A stretch of 42,506 bases of DNA from an uncultured Clostridia bacterium (GTDB lineage: Bacteria; Bacillota; Clostridia; Oscillospirales; CAG-272): NCBI GenBank assembly GCA_944384515.1, contig CALWTU010000073.1:1-42506 (forward strand), given 5' to 3'. Below are positions 17,471 through 23,642 of this stretch, one piece after another. The first letter of the stretch is position 1, and every line of letters begins with the position of its first letter. Made by a program: the position numbers and the translations under genes. The notes under the pieces are model-generated. The model worked only from the letters and a program-made list of their open reading frames with translations, was not told where the DNA came from and did not search any database.

Positions 17471-17953
17471 TTAATCTTGTTGTGTACCTTCCTCGTCTTC
17501 GCTTTTTTGGTTTCTGCTCTTCTTGAATGTCCAAAACTTGTTTATTACAAAATTAAGAGGTATCGTAATGAAGAGGTTTATGACGGGTGCGTATACTTTG
17601 CTTATGCTCAAAAATGCCACCTCAATCCATAAGAGAACATTTGAGAGAATAGAGGTTCCGCCGTAACTTATATAGGTTTTCCCGAGTCTTGCCGCAAGAC
17701 TTTTAATGTCCCTGCTGTTTCCCGAAAAAACAAACAGCTCATTAAATATAAATGCATTTAAAATGCTGACTACCGTTCCCACAATGCTTCCGACTAAATA
17801 AAGGTCCTCATCTATCCAAAGAAACAGATAGTATATAGCCATACTTACAACGGTATTGCTGACGCCCACCATTCCAAATTTGAAAAATTGCCAAAAAACT
17901 TTATAAAAGTCCGCCTTGGTCTCAATTTCAAACTTCTTTAAAATCCATTTCAT
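17471..17953 (-). CDS. GtrA-like membrane protein
   Basis: This 160-residue protein has the GtrA pattern of four membrane helices, beginning FFKFGMVGVSNTVVSMAIYY and including IVGTVVSILNAFIFNELFVF. The FKFGMVG and FVINKFWTF ends are characteristic. GtrA-like proteins are thought to help flip or present polyprenyl-phosphate sugars, and they often pair with GtrB-type GT2 enzymes such as the one in this operon. Its ATG overlaps the rfbH stop by 4 nt, implying translational coupling. Confidence 0.88.
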   Translation of the reverse strand: MKWILKKFEIETKADFYKVFWQFFKFGMVGVSNTVVSMAIYYLFLWIDEDLYLVGSIVGTVVSILNAFIFNELFVFSGNSRDIKSLAARLGKTYISYGGTSILSNVLLWIEVAFLSISKVYAPVINLFITIPLNFVINKFWTFKKSRNQKSEDEEGTQQD

Positions 17954-19293
17954 TGATTTACGGCCTCGCCTATAACCTTTGCCATATAATCAATCATCTC
18001 ATCCGTCATACCGGGATATACGCCGACCCAAAATGTATTGTTCATGATGAAATCGGTGTTTTCAAGCGTGCCTGCCACTCTGTATGCGGAAGAGCCTCGG
18101 ATCTGGTCAAAGCAGGGATGCTTAATCAGATTGCCGCTGAAAAGAAGTCTTGTCTGTACATTTTTGCTCTCGACAAACCTTGTTATCGCATTTCTGTCAA
18201 GTCCGCTTCCCTCCCTGACGGATATTAAAAATCCAAACCATGACGGCTCACTGTTTTCTGCCGGCTGCGGCAAAATCAGTTTGTCCTCAAGCGGCTTCAA
18301 AGCATTGTAGAGCCGTGCCCAGTTGTGGCGGCGGCGCTCAACAAAAGACGGGAATTTCTTCAGCTGCTCACAGCCGATAGCCGCCTGCATATCCGTCACC
18401 TTCAGATTGTATCCGAAGTGGCTGTACACATATTTATGGTCATACCCTTTGGGGAGCTCGCCGTACTGCCCCTCAAAGCGCTTATTGCAGAAATTATCAT
18501 GTCCCGACGGGCAAATACAATCTCTTCCCCAGTCGCGGTATGACAAAATCAGACGGTTAAGTTTTGGATTGTTTGTATAAACACATCCTCCCTCTCCCAT
18601 TGTCATATGGTGCGGAGGATAAAAACTCGATGTTCCGATATCTCCCCATGTTCCGGTAAAGCGTGTTTCTCCGTTTATTGTGTAACGGGTTCCGAGTGCG
18701 TCGCAGTTGTCCTCGACAAGCCACAGATTATGCCTGTCGCAAAACGCCTTTACGCTCTTAAGATCAAACGGATTGCCGAGAGTATGTGCAATCATCACAG
18801 CCTTTGTCTTCTCGCTCAAAGCCTCTTCAAGCTTTGTAACATCAATGTTGTACTGAGGTACCGTTACATCAACAAACACCGGTATAGCGCCGTACTGAAG
18901 AATCGGCGTTACCGTCGTCGGAAATCCGCACGCCACCGTTATTACCTCATCTCCCCGGCGAATTTGTCTATCGCCGAGTTCGGGTGCCGTAAGCACCGAA
19001 AAAGCAATCAGGTTCGCCGATGAACCGCTGTTTACAAGGTGGGCGTATTTTACGCCGATCCACTTTGCAAATTCCCTCTCAAATTCATCTGCATACCTAC
19101 CCGTTGTAAGCCAAAAATCAAGAGCAGAATCCACAAGAGAACACATCTCCTTCTCGTCAAACACGCGGGAAGCATAAGAAATTCTGTCTCCCTCTTTAAA
19201 TCCGCCCTTCTTCTCTTTATACTCGTGATAATACTCGCTTACCGCCTTTAATATTTCCTCGCGCGCTTCCTTTTCGCTCTTCCACCTTGCCAT
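17950..19293 (-). CDS. rfbH: CDP-6-deoxy-4-keto-glucose 3-dehydrase (E1)
   Basis: RfbH/E1 uses PMP and an iron-sulfur cluster to remove the 3-hydroxyl of CDP-4-keto-6-deoxyglucose. The 447-residue protein shows the defining substitution of the PLP lysine by histidine (FYPPHHMTMGEGG, His228) and the [2Fe-2S] ligands C-x-C-x7-C (Cys259, 261, 269) with Cys197 upstream. The Cys197-Cys259 spacing is 61 residues, against 57 as I recall it for the Yersinia enzyme, because of a slightly longer loop. ATG 19293 is chosen: GGAG lies 8 nt upstream and it begins 1 nt after the rfbG stop. The usual partner reductase E3 is not in this operon. Confidence 0.95.
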   Translation of the reverse strand: MARWKSEKEAREEILKAVSEYYHEYKEKKGGFKEGDRISYASRVFDEKEMCSLVDSALDFWLTTGRYADEFEREFAKWIGVKYAHLVNSGSSANLIAFSVLTAPELGDRQIRRGDEVITVACGFPTTVTPILQYGAIPVFVDVTVPQYNIDVTKLEEALSEKTKAVMIAHTLGNPFDLKSVKAFCDRHNLWLVEDNCDALGTRYTINGETRFTGTWGDIGTSSFYPPHHMTMGEGGCVYTNNPKLNRLILSYRDWGRDCICPSGHDNFCNKRFEGQYGELPKGYDHKYVYSHFGYNLKVTDMQAAIGCEQLKKFPSFVERRRHNWARLYNALKPLEDKLILPQPAENSEPSWFGFLISVREGSGLDRNAITRFVESKNVQTRLLFSGNLIKHPCFDQIRGSSAYRVAGTLENTDFIMNNTFWVGVYPGMTDEMIDYMAKVIGEAVNQ

Positions 19294-19294
19294 T

Positions 19295-20353
19295 TTATCT
19301 ATCTCCGAAAAATTCATTTATTTGTTTTTGCATAACCTCGGTCACGTTTTCCCCGCCAAGCCATGCCTTGCTCCACCCAACCGTTTTTTCAATTGCGGTA
19401 TCAATATGCCAGGTAGGTTTCCAGCCAAATGTCTTTTTGATTTTAGAGCAGTCAAGCTTTAAAAAATTAGCCTCGTGAGGTGCTCCGTCTTGACTCTGAG
19501 CCGTCCAGACGGCACCCTCTCCCCACTTTTGGCAAAACAGATCTACCAGCGCTCCGGTCGTAACGCAATCGCACTCATCAGGTCCCACATTGTAAGAGCC
19601 TGCAAAAGACCTGTCCTCAAACTGCCGTTTCACAATTGTCAGATATACAGACAGCGGCTCAAGTACATGCTGATACGGTCTTGTTGAGTACGGATTTCTG
19701 ACAATTATTTTTTCATTTTTTATCATCGCCCTGATACAGTCCGGAATAATGCGGTCATTGGCAAAATCCCCTCCGCCTATCACATTTCCCGCTCTCGCCG
19801 TAGAGATTGCGACATCTGCATCCGAAAAGAAACTGCGCTTGTATGTGTGAGTTACAAGCTCGGAGCAGGACTTTGAGTTGCTGTAAGGGTCGTATCCGTC
19901 AAGTTCTTCGTTTTCACGGTAGCCCCACTCCCACTCGTTGTTCCTGTATACCTTATCCGTCGTAACATTCAAAAAACTTCTGACACATCCGCTCTTTCTG
20001 ATACACTCAAGAATGTTTACCGTACCGAGTACATTTGTCTCGTATGTGTAAACCGGGTCGAGATAACTGTCCCGGACAATAGGCTGCGCCGCCATGTGTA
20101 TAACTAATTCGGGCTTGTACTCCGAAAAAACAGACATAAGCTTTTCCAAATCTCTTACATCACCCACAATATGTGTCATCTCGTCTTTCTCACCCGAAAG
20201 TTCAAATAAACTGACCGCCTTTTTGCTTCCCCTTGAGTATCCGATAACATCCGCACCCGCATCAATCAGAATACGGCTGAGCCACGCCCCTTTAAAGCCG
20301 GTGTGCCCTGTGAGCAATACTCTCTTTCCCTTGTAAAACTCTCTTAAATCCAT
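19295..20353 (-). CDS. rfbG: CDP-glucose 4,6-dehydratase
   Basis: The 352-residue SDR starts at ATG 20353, giving the family N-terminus DLREFYKGKRVLLTGHTGFKG with the NAD-binding TGHTGFKG; the longer frame would overlap rfbF. The active site contains TTDKVYRN with a YxxxK-like YDPYSNSK segment, and RAGNVIGGGDFANDRIIPD is a strong RfbG signature. It converts CDP-glucose to CDP-4-keto-6-deoxyglucose, the substrate of RfbH. An AAAGG site lies just upstream. Confidence 0.96.
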   Translation of the reverse strand: MDLREFYKGKRVLLTGHTGFKGAWLSRILIDAGADVIGYSRGSKKAVSLFELSGEKDEMTHIVGDVRDLEKLMSVFSEYKPELVIHMAAQPIVRDSYLDPVYTYETNVLGTVNILECIRKSGCVRSFLNVTTDKVYRNNEWEWGYRENEELDGYDPYSNSKSCSELVTHTYKRSFFSDADVAISTARAGNVIGGGDFANDRIIPDCIRAMIKNEKIIVRNPYSTRPYQHVLEPLSVYLTIVKRQFEDRSFAGSYNVGPDECDCVTTGALVDLFCQKWGEGAVWTAQSQDGAPHEANFLKLDCSKIKKTFGWKPTWHIDTAIEKTVGWSKAWLGGENVTEVMQKQINEFFGDR

Positions 20354-20370
20354 TTTATTGCCTTTCCCGG

Positions 20371-21147
20371 TTACCATTTTTTCCAAGGAGCTATTCCCTC
20401 GCTGTAAAGCTTCTCGACCATGTCCATCTCGCGCTTTGTGTCCATACACTGCCAAAATCCCCTGTGCATAAACGACATAAGTTCATTTTCCGACGCAAGC
20501 TTTTCAAGCGGCTTTCTTTCAAAAACAGTCTCATCCCCCTCAATGTAGTCAAACACCTTTGGGCTTAAAACCATATACCCTGCATTTATCGGGGCGCTGT
20601 CCGCCAGGTTTTTCTCTCTGAAGGAATGTACGGCGTTATCGCCGCCGATATCGAGAATTCCCTTTTGCTGCTCAAGCATTACCGCTGTAAGCGTTGCAAT
20701 TTTACCGTGTGACTTGTGGAACTTTACAAGTTCGGCAATATTGACATCGCACACGCCGTCGCCGTAAGTGAGCATAAAAGTCTCGTCTCCGACATACTGC
20801 TGAATTCTCTTTATTCTTCCGCCCGTCATTGTATTAAGTCCGGTGTCAACAACCGTAACCTTCCACGGCTCTGCGTGCATATCATGTATAATCATATCGT
20901 TTTTGCCGCGTGTAAAATCAAACGTAACATCTGAGGTGTGCAGAAAATAATCGGAAAACCATTCTTTGATGAAATGCTGCTTATACCCGGCGCATATGAT
21001 AAACTCATTAAACCCGTAGTATGAGTACTCTTTCATGATATGCCATAAAATAGGCATGCCTCCGATCTCTATCATGGGTTTGGGTTTAAATTGACTTTCC
21101 TCCGAAATTCTGGTGCCGAAACCGCCGGCGAGCAAAACGACCTTCAT
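20371..21147 (-). CDS. rfbF: glucose-1-phosphate cytidylyltransferase
   Basis: RfbF makes CDP-glucose from CTP and glucose-1-phosphate, the first step of the CDP-deoxysugar pathway. The 258-residue length is typical. The nucleotide-binding start is MKVVLLAGGFGTRISEES, followed by KPKPMIEIGGMPILWHIM and the catalytic TYGDGVCDV. ATG 21147 is chosen because AAGGAG lies 9 nt upstream and the longer frame only adds non-conserved residues. It is the first gene of the eight-gene glycan operon. Confidence 0.96.
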   Translation of the reverse strand: MKVVLLAGGFGTRISEESQFKPKPMIEIGGMPILWHIMKEYSYYGFNEFIICAGYKQHFIKEWFSDYFLHTSDVTFDFTRGKNDMIIHDMHAEPWKVTVVDTGLNTMTGGRIKRIQQYVGDETFMLTYGDGVCDVNIAELVKFHKSHGKIATLTAVMLEQQKGILDIGGDNAVHSFREKNLADSAPINAGYMVLSPKVFDYIEGDETVFERKPLEKLASENELMSFMHRGFWQCMDTKREMDMVEKLYSEGIAPWKKW

Positions 21148-21185
21148 ATTATCAAACTCCTTAAAATATGATAAATACTTACTTA

Positions 21186-21215
21186 ATATTACCATAACAC
21201 AAGCAAAAAAGTCAA
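21186..21215 (-). promoter_or_regulatory. predicted promoter of the glycan operon
   Basis: On the minus strand, TTGACT (21215-21210), an 18-nt spacer and TAATAT (21191-21186) lie about 40 nt before rfbF. It is a moderate match. Confidence 0.5.
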
Positions 21216-21560
21216 TACATATTAAGTTTTAAGGGTGGTTATTTCATGCACGGCAGATGGTTTGCTTTTAACAAAGACAATCTGTAGCATTAAAAACTTG
21301 ACACGGGGCGGCATTTGCACAATACCTTTTTAAGCGTCCGCCGCAGAATAAAAATATCTTATGACAAAGGTTTTGCAGCCGCAAATAACAAGACCGCACC
21401 ATATTAACTTTTTTGAAATTTTGTGCAGCAACGAATATAATTATGCGATAAACAAGAATAAATTACCGAATAATGCCGCACGCCCCCGGTCTTTTTCATT
21501 AATAAATCTGTTTTTTGACGAATAAAACTTCCATCATTGCGGGTTGTATATCTATTATTG
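21216..21560. other. AT-rich intergenic region without recognisable features
   Basis: Between the rfbF promoter and the first tRNA-Ser-derived repeat I see no credible gene, RNA or strong hairpin. The open frames here lack ribosome binding sites and run into the repeats. Confidence 0.5.
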
Positions 21561-21562
21561 TC

Positions 21563-21722
21563 AAAAAACAAAACACCAACCGCAAGGGTTGGCGCAGGAA
21601 GAGGGATATTCGTCTTTGGTGAAGATACCCACACCCTGCGCCTGAAGAGCGAGCTCTTCGATCTTCGGGTGGGGTATGCGAACCCCATTCTGAGACTTTT
21701 TGGTCTCAGAGGGGCGTTAGTT
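21563..21722 (-). repeat. tRNA-Ser-derived degenerate repeat, copy 1
   Basis: On the minus strand the copy ends with the same CTTCCTGCGCCA sequence as the 3' end of the intact tRNA-Ser, immediately followed by a terminator hairpin (21576-21592) and a T-rich tract. Upstream it has a T-arm-like GGGGTTCGCATACCCC and a hairpin of the form CTGAGAC...GTCTCAG. No complete cloverleaf can be drawn, because extra sequence separates the T-arm-like motif from the acceptor end. Confidence 0.6.
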
Positions 21723-21810
21723 CTCGTTGCGACTCGGTCACATTTCGGCTCTGACGTTATTAACGTCATTCACTACCGAAATGCCGCTACGCTACCTCTC
21801 GTTCCGAGAA

Positions 21811-21966
21811 AAACAAAACACCAACCCTTGCGGTTGGCGCAGGAAGAGGGGTATTCGTCTTTGACGAAGATTTTTCACCTTGCCGCTTACAAGCGAGCTT
21901 GACGCGCTCTACGGCTCAAATGCGAACCCCATTCTGAGACTTTTCGGTCTCAGAGGGGCGTTAGAA
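21811..21966 (-). repeat. tRNA-Ser-derived degenerate repeat, copy 2
   Basis: This copy lies 245 nt from copy 1 in the same orientation. It shares the acceptor-like GGCGCAGGAAGAGGG segment (plus-strand reading), the GTATTCGTCTTTGACGAAGA hairpin, the GGGGTTCGCAT motif and the CTGAGAC hairpin. Its terminator hairpin (21821-21837) is the exact reverse complement of that in copy 1. Confidence 0.6.
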
Positions 21967-22163
21967 TCCTCTCTAAAAGGAAGAGGGGTATGCTGCTCGG
22001 GGCGAGGTTTGTTGAAAACGTTCCGCTTTGGTATAAATTTAAGCCGACATCTCCTCGCGACGCAGATACCGCGAAAACTTTGTGCCTCGAGGTTTGCTCT
22101 GTGCCTGCGGTATGCGAACTCCCCGTTTCGCTTTGCGAACGAGAGTTCGTCCCCTCTGACTGA
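21967..22163 (-). repeat. more diverged copy of the tRNA-Ser-associated repeat, copy 3
   Basis: It retains AGGAAGAGGGGTAT and, about 130 nt on, a GGTATGCGAACTCCCC motif, in the same order as copies 1 and 2 but with different intervening sequence. It lies directly before the terminator of the functional tRNA-Ser. Confidence 0.4.
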
Positions 22164-22166
22164 GGC

Positions 22167-22200
22167 AAAAAATTAAGGACACCCACAAGGAGTGTCCTTA
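22167..22200 (-). terminator. terminator of tRNA-Ser
   Basis: A 9-bp perfect stem (22174-22182 with 22192-22200) is followed on the minus strand by AATTTTTT. It begins 6 nt after the tRNA CCA end. Confidence 0.85.
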
Positions 22201-22205
22201 TTTTT

Positions 22206-22293
22206 TGGCGCAGGAAGAGGGATTCGAACCCCCGTGCCTTTTGGGCAAACGGTTTTCAAGACCGCCTCGTTGTGACCGCTTCGATATTCCTGC
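22206..22293 (-). tRNA. tRNA-Ser (anticodon UGA)
   Basis: The 88-nt gene has acceptor strands GCAGGAA/TTCCTGC, an anticodon loop with TGA (GGTCTTGAAAACC), the long variable arm of class II tRNAs (TGCCCAAAAGGCA) and T-arm GGGGGTTCGAATCCCCC. The CCA end is encoded. A strong terminator follows. Confidence 0.97.
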
Positions 22294-22460
22294 ATATACT
22301 GCAACCCATAGGGCTGCGGTTATATGCAGAGAATATCTACACGGCTCTGAAAAATTCATTTTTCAGAATCCGCTTCGCATACCCCGCGAAGTCATCGGGG
22401 AACTTGCTCACCAGTGACGAATGTGGGTATTCTCGTCTTTGACGAGATATTCTGTTACAG
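22294..22460 (+). repeat. inverted diverged copy of the tRNA-Ser-associated repeat, copy 4
   Basis: Read on the plus strand, this segment has the same module order as copies 1-3 on the minus strand: a CTGAAAAAT...ATTTTTCAG hairpin, then CAGAATCCGCTTCGCATACCCC-like sequence (compare CAGAATGGGGTTCGCATACCCC-like in copy 1, reported here as modules), then a TATTCTCGTCTTTGACGAGA hairpin at 22427. It lies on the 5' side of tRNA-Ser. The rest of 22461-22763 is AT-rich and shows nothing further apart from sequence just before tRNA-Leu. Confidence 0.4.
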
Positions 22461-22763
22461 CCTTTTTGGATTGTAAATTACTATTAAATTGTGATTTTGG
22501 AAAGTGTTAGATATTACGTTAGATATGCGAGTTTTCGCAAACCTTGTCAAACAAAAATGTATCAATCGCAAGGACTGTGCATATAATGTAATGTACATAC
22601 ATCAGTTGCCTCAAAACAATTGCCTTATTATAATACCATATTATTTGGCTTTTGTCAAGTGGAAAAAAATATTTTCTTAAAAAAATCAAAAAAAGTATTG
22701 ACATTAATGCAAAATAATGATATAATTATTAGGCAATGCGGAAGTTTCTGTTGTCGCACCAAT

Positions 22764-22852
22764 GCCGGAATGGCGGAATAGGCAGACGCCCGGGACTTAA
22801 AATCCCGTGAGAATTTTTTCTCGTACCGGTTCGACCCCGGCTTCCGGCACCA
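22764..22852 (+). tRNA. tRNA-Leu (anticodon UAA)
   Basis: GCCGGAA pairs with TTCCGGC. The anticodon stem-loop CGGGA-CTTAAAA-TCCCG reads TAA, the long variable arm is GTGAGAATTTTTTCTCGT, the T-arm is CCGGTTCGACCCCGG, and CCA is encoded. Confidence 0.97.
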
Positions 22853-22861
22853 TATTAATAT

Positions 22862-22939
22862 CGCGGGATGGAGCAGTCTGGAAGCTCGTCGGGCTCATAA
22901 CCCGAAGGTCGTGAGGTTCAAATCCCACTCCCGCAACCA
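22862..22939 (+). tRNA. initiator tRNA-fMet (anticodon CAU)
   Basis: It has the initiator hallmarks: an unpaired C1-A72 at the acceptor end (CGCGGGA versus TCCCGCA) and three consecutive G-C pairs next to the anticodon loop (GGGCTCATAACCC). The T-arm is GTGAGGTTCAAATCCCAC with encoded CCA. It lies 9 nt after tRNA-Leu, probably in one transcript. Confidence 0.96.
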
Positions 22940-22945
22940 AAAAGA

Positions 22946-22974
22946 AAAGTCGCGCAAGCGGCTTTTTCTTTTTG
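22946..22974 (+). terminator. terminator of the tRNA-Leu/tRNA-fMet unit
   Basis: An AGTCGC-GCAA-GCGGCT stem with flanking A and T runs starts 7 nt after the tRNA-fMet CCA end. Confidence 0.8.
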
Positions 22975-22976
22975 TA

Positions 22977-23038
22977 CTCTTCACTATTATCTTTTCACTC
23001 TTCACTTTTCACTCTTCACTCTTCACTCTTCACTTTTC
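22977..23038. repeat. short tandem repeat of CTTCACT-type heptamers
   Basis: About eight imperfect copies of TTCACTC / TTCACTTT follow the tRNA terminator. A similar shorter tract occurs at 29302-29329, so it is a dispersed low-complexity repeat in this accessory region. Confidence 0.7.
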
Positions 23039-23141
23039 TCTAACTCTCCCGCGCGACTTTTCCAGAGAAGAAATAAGAGAGAAGAGAGAAAAGAAAAGGT
23101 AGCCTTTCTCCCTTTGGTCGAAAAGCATTTTTTATTTTATG

Positions 23142-23169
23142 TTGAAAGTAGTAGGTTATATGGTATAAT
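23142..23169 (+). promoter_or_regulatory. promoter of the truncated hydrolase gene
   Basis: TTGAAA (23142-23147), a 16-nt spacer and TATAAT (23164-23169) precede a GAAAGGTGG ribosome binding site and ATG 23200. Confidence 0.65.
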
Positions 23170-23199
23170 TGATATTGAAAACTGAAAGGTGGCAAAGTT

Positions 23200-23331
23200 A
23201 TGAAAACAACAGAAAATATTTCATATGGAAATCTTGACTCCGTACAGGAGATTGACTTATATTTGCCCGATGGTGCAGCATCTTCAATGTTCGTGTATTT
23301 TCACGGCGGAGGATTAGTGGGTCAGAAATAA
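23200..23331 (+). pseudogene. 5' stub of an alpha/beta hydrolase gene
   Basis: A 43-residue frame has a proper promoter and ribosome binding site. It encodes the start of an esterase/lipase-type protein, with DLYLPDG and the oxyanion-hole motif YFHGGGLV, then stops. Everything after the HGGG strand (catalytic Ser, Asp and His) is missing. The sequence after the stop looks unrelated, so the gene was cut by a deletion or insertion. Confidence 0.75.
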
Positions 23332-23505
23332 ACATTCCGCAATACACGGTCTGCTTTTTCTTTTGCTACGGTGTGTTTTGCCCTCTGCGACTGACTGTAT
23401 GGATCGACCTCCGCCTTGGCGGAAGATCGTGACATTGGAGAGAAAAGAAAATATTTACAAAGAAATATTGTGTTTCGCAGGGAAATGTGATATAATAAAA
23501 CCAAA

Positions 23506-23604
23506 GTGACAACAAAGCCTTGCGGCGTTGTCACGGCATATGTAGGTTTTATTGAATCATAATGCCTTCGGCACCGACAAGCAAGCTTGTCTTTATGATA
23601 TAAT
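23506..23604 (+). repeat. hairpin-rich element ending in an extended -10 promoter
   Basis: It contains an 8-bp inverted repeat (23506-23513 with 23527-23534) and a 7-bp palindrome-like repeat GACAAGC-AA-GCTTGTC (23576-23591), nested within a TCATAA...TTATGA pair. It ends with TGATATAAT (-10 at 23599-23604). A second TGATATAAT (23491-23496) precedes it. The layout resembles the element at 28348-28523. It is probably the promoter region of the putative glycosidase. Confidence 0.5.
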
Positions 23605-23642
23605 GAGTTAGTCAAATAAAAGCTATGAAGGAGGATACGGCG

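Noticed and set aside
21537-22176. Repeated Leu/Arg-rich frames sharing YANPILRLFGLRGAL
   Set aside because: The similarity comes from the tRNA-Ser-associated DNA repeats. The frames have no ribosome binding sites and include hairpin and terminator sequence.
22205-22417. 70-residue frame starting MAQEEGFEPPCLLGKR
   Set aside because: This is a known kind of false gene made by reading the complement of a tRNA-Ser.
22977-23038. CRISPR-like array
   Set aside because: The repeats are only about 7 nt and tandem without spacers; no cas genes occur in the window.
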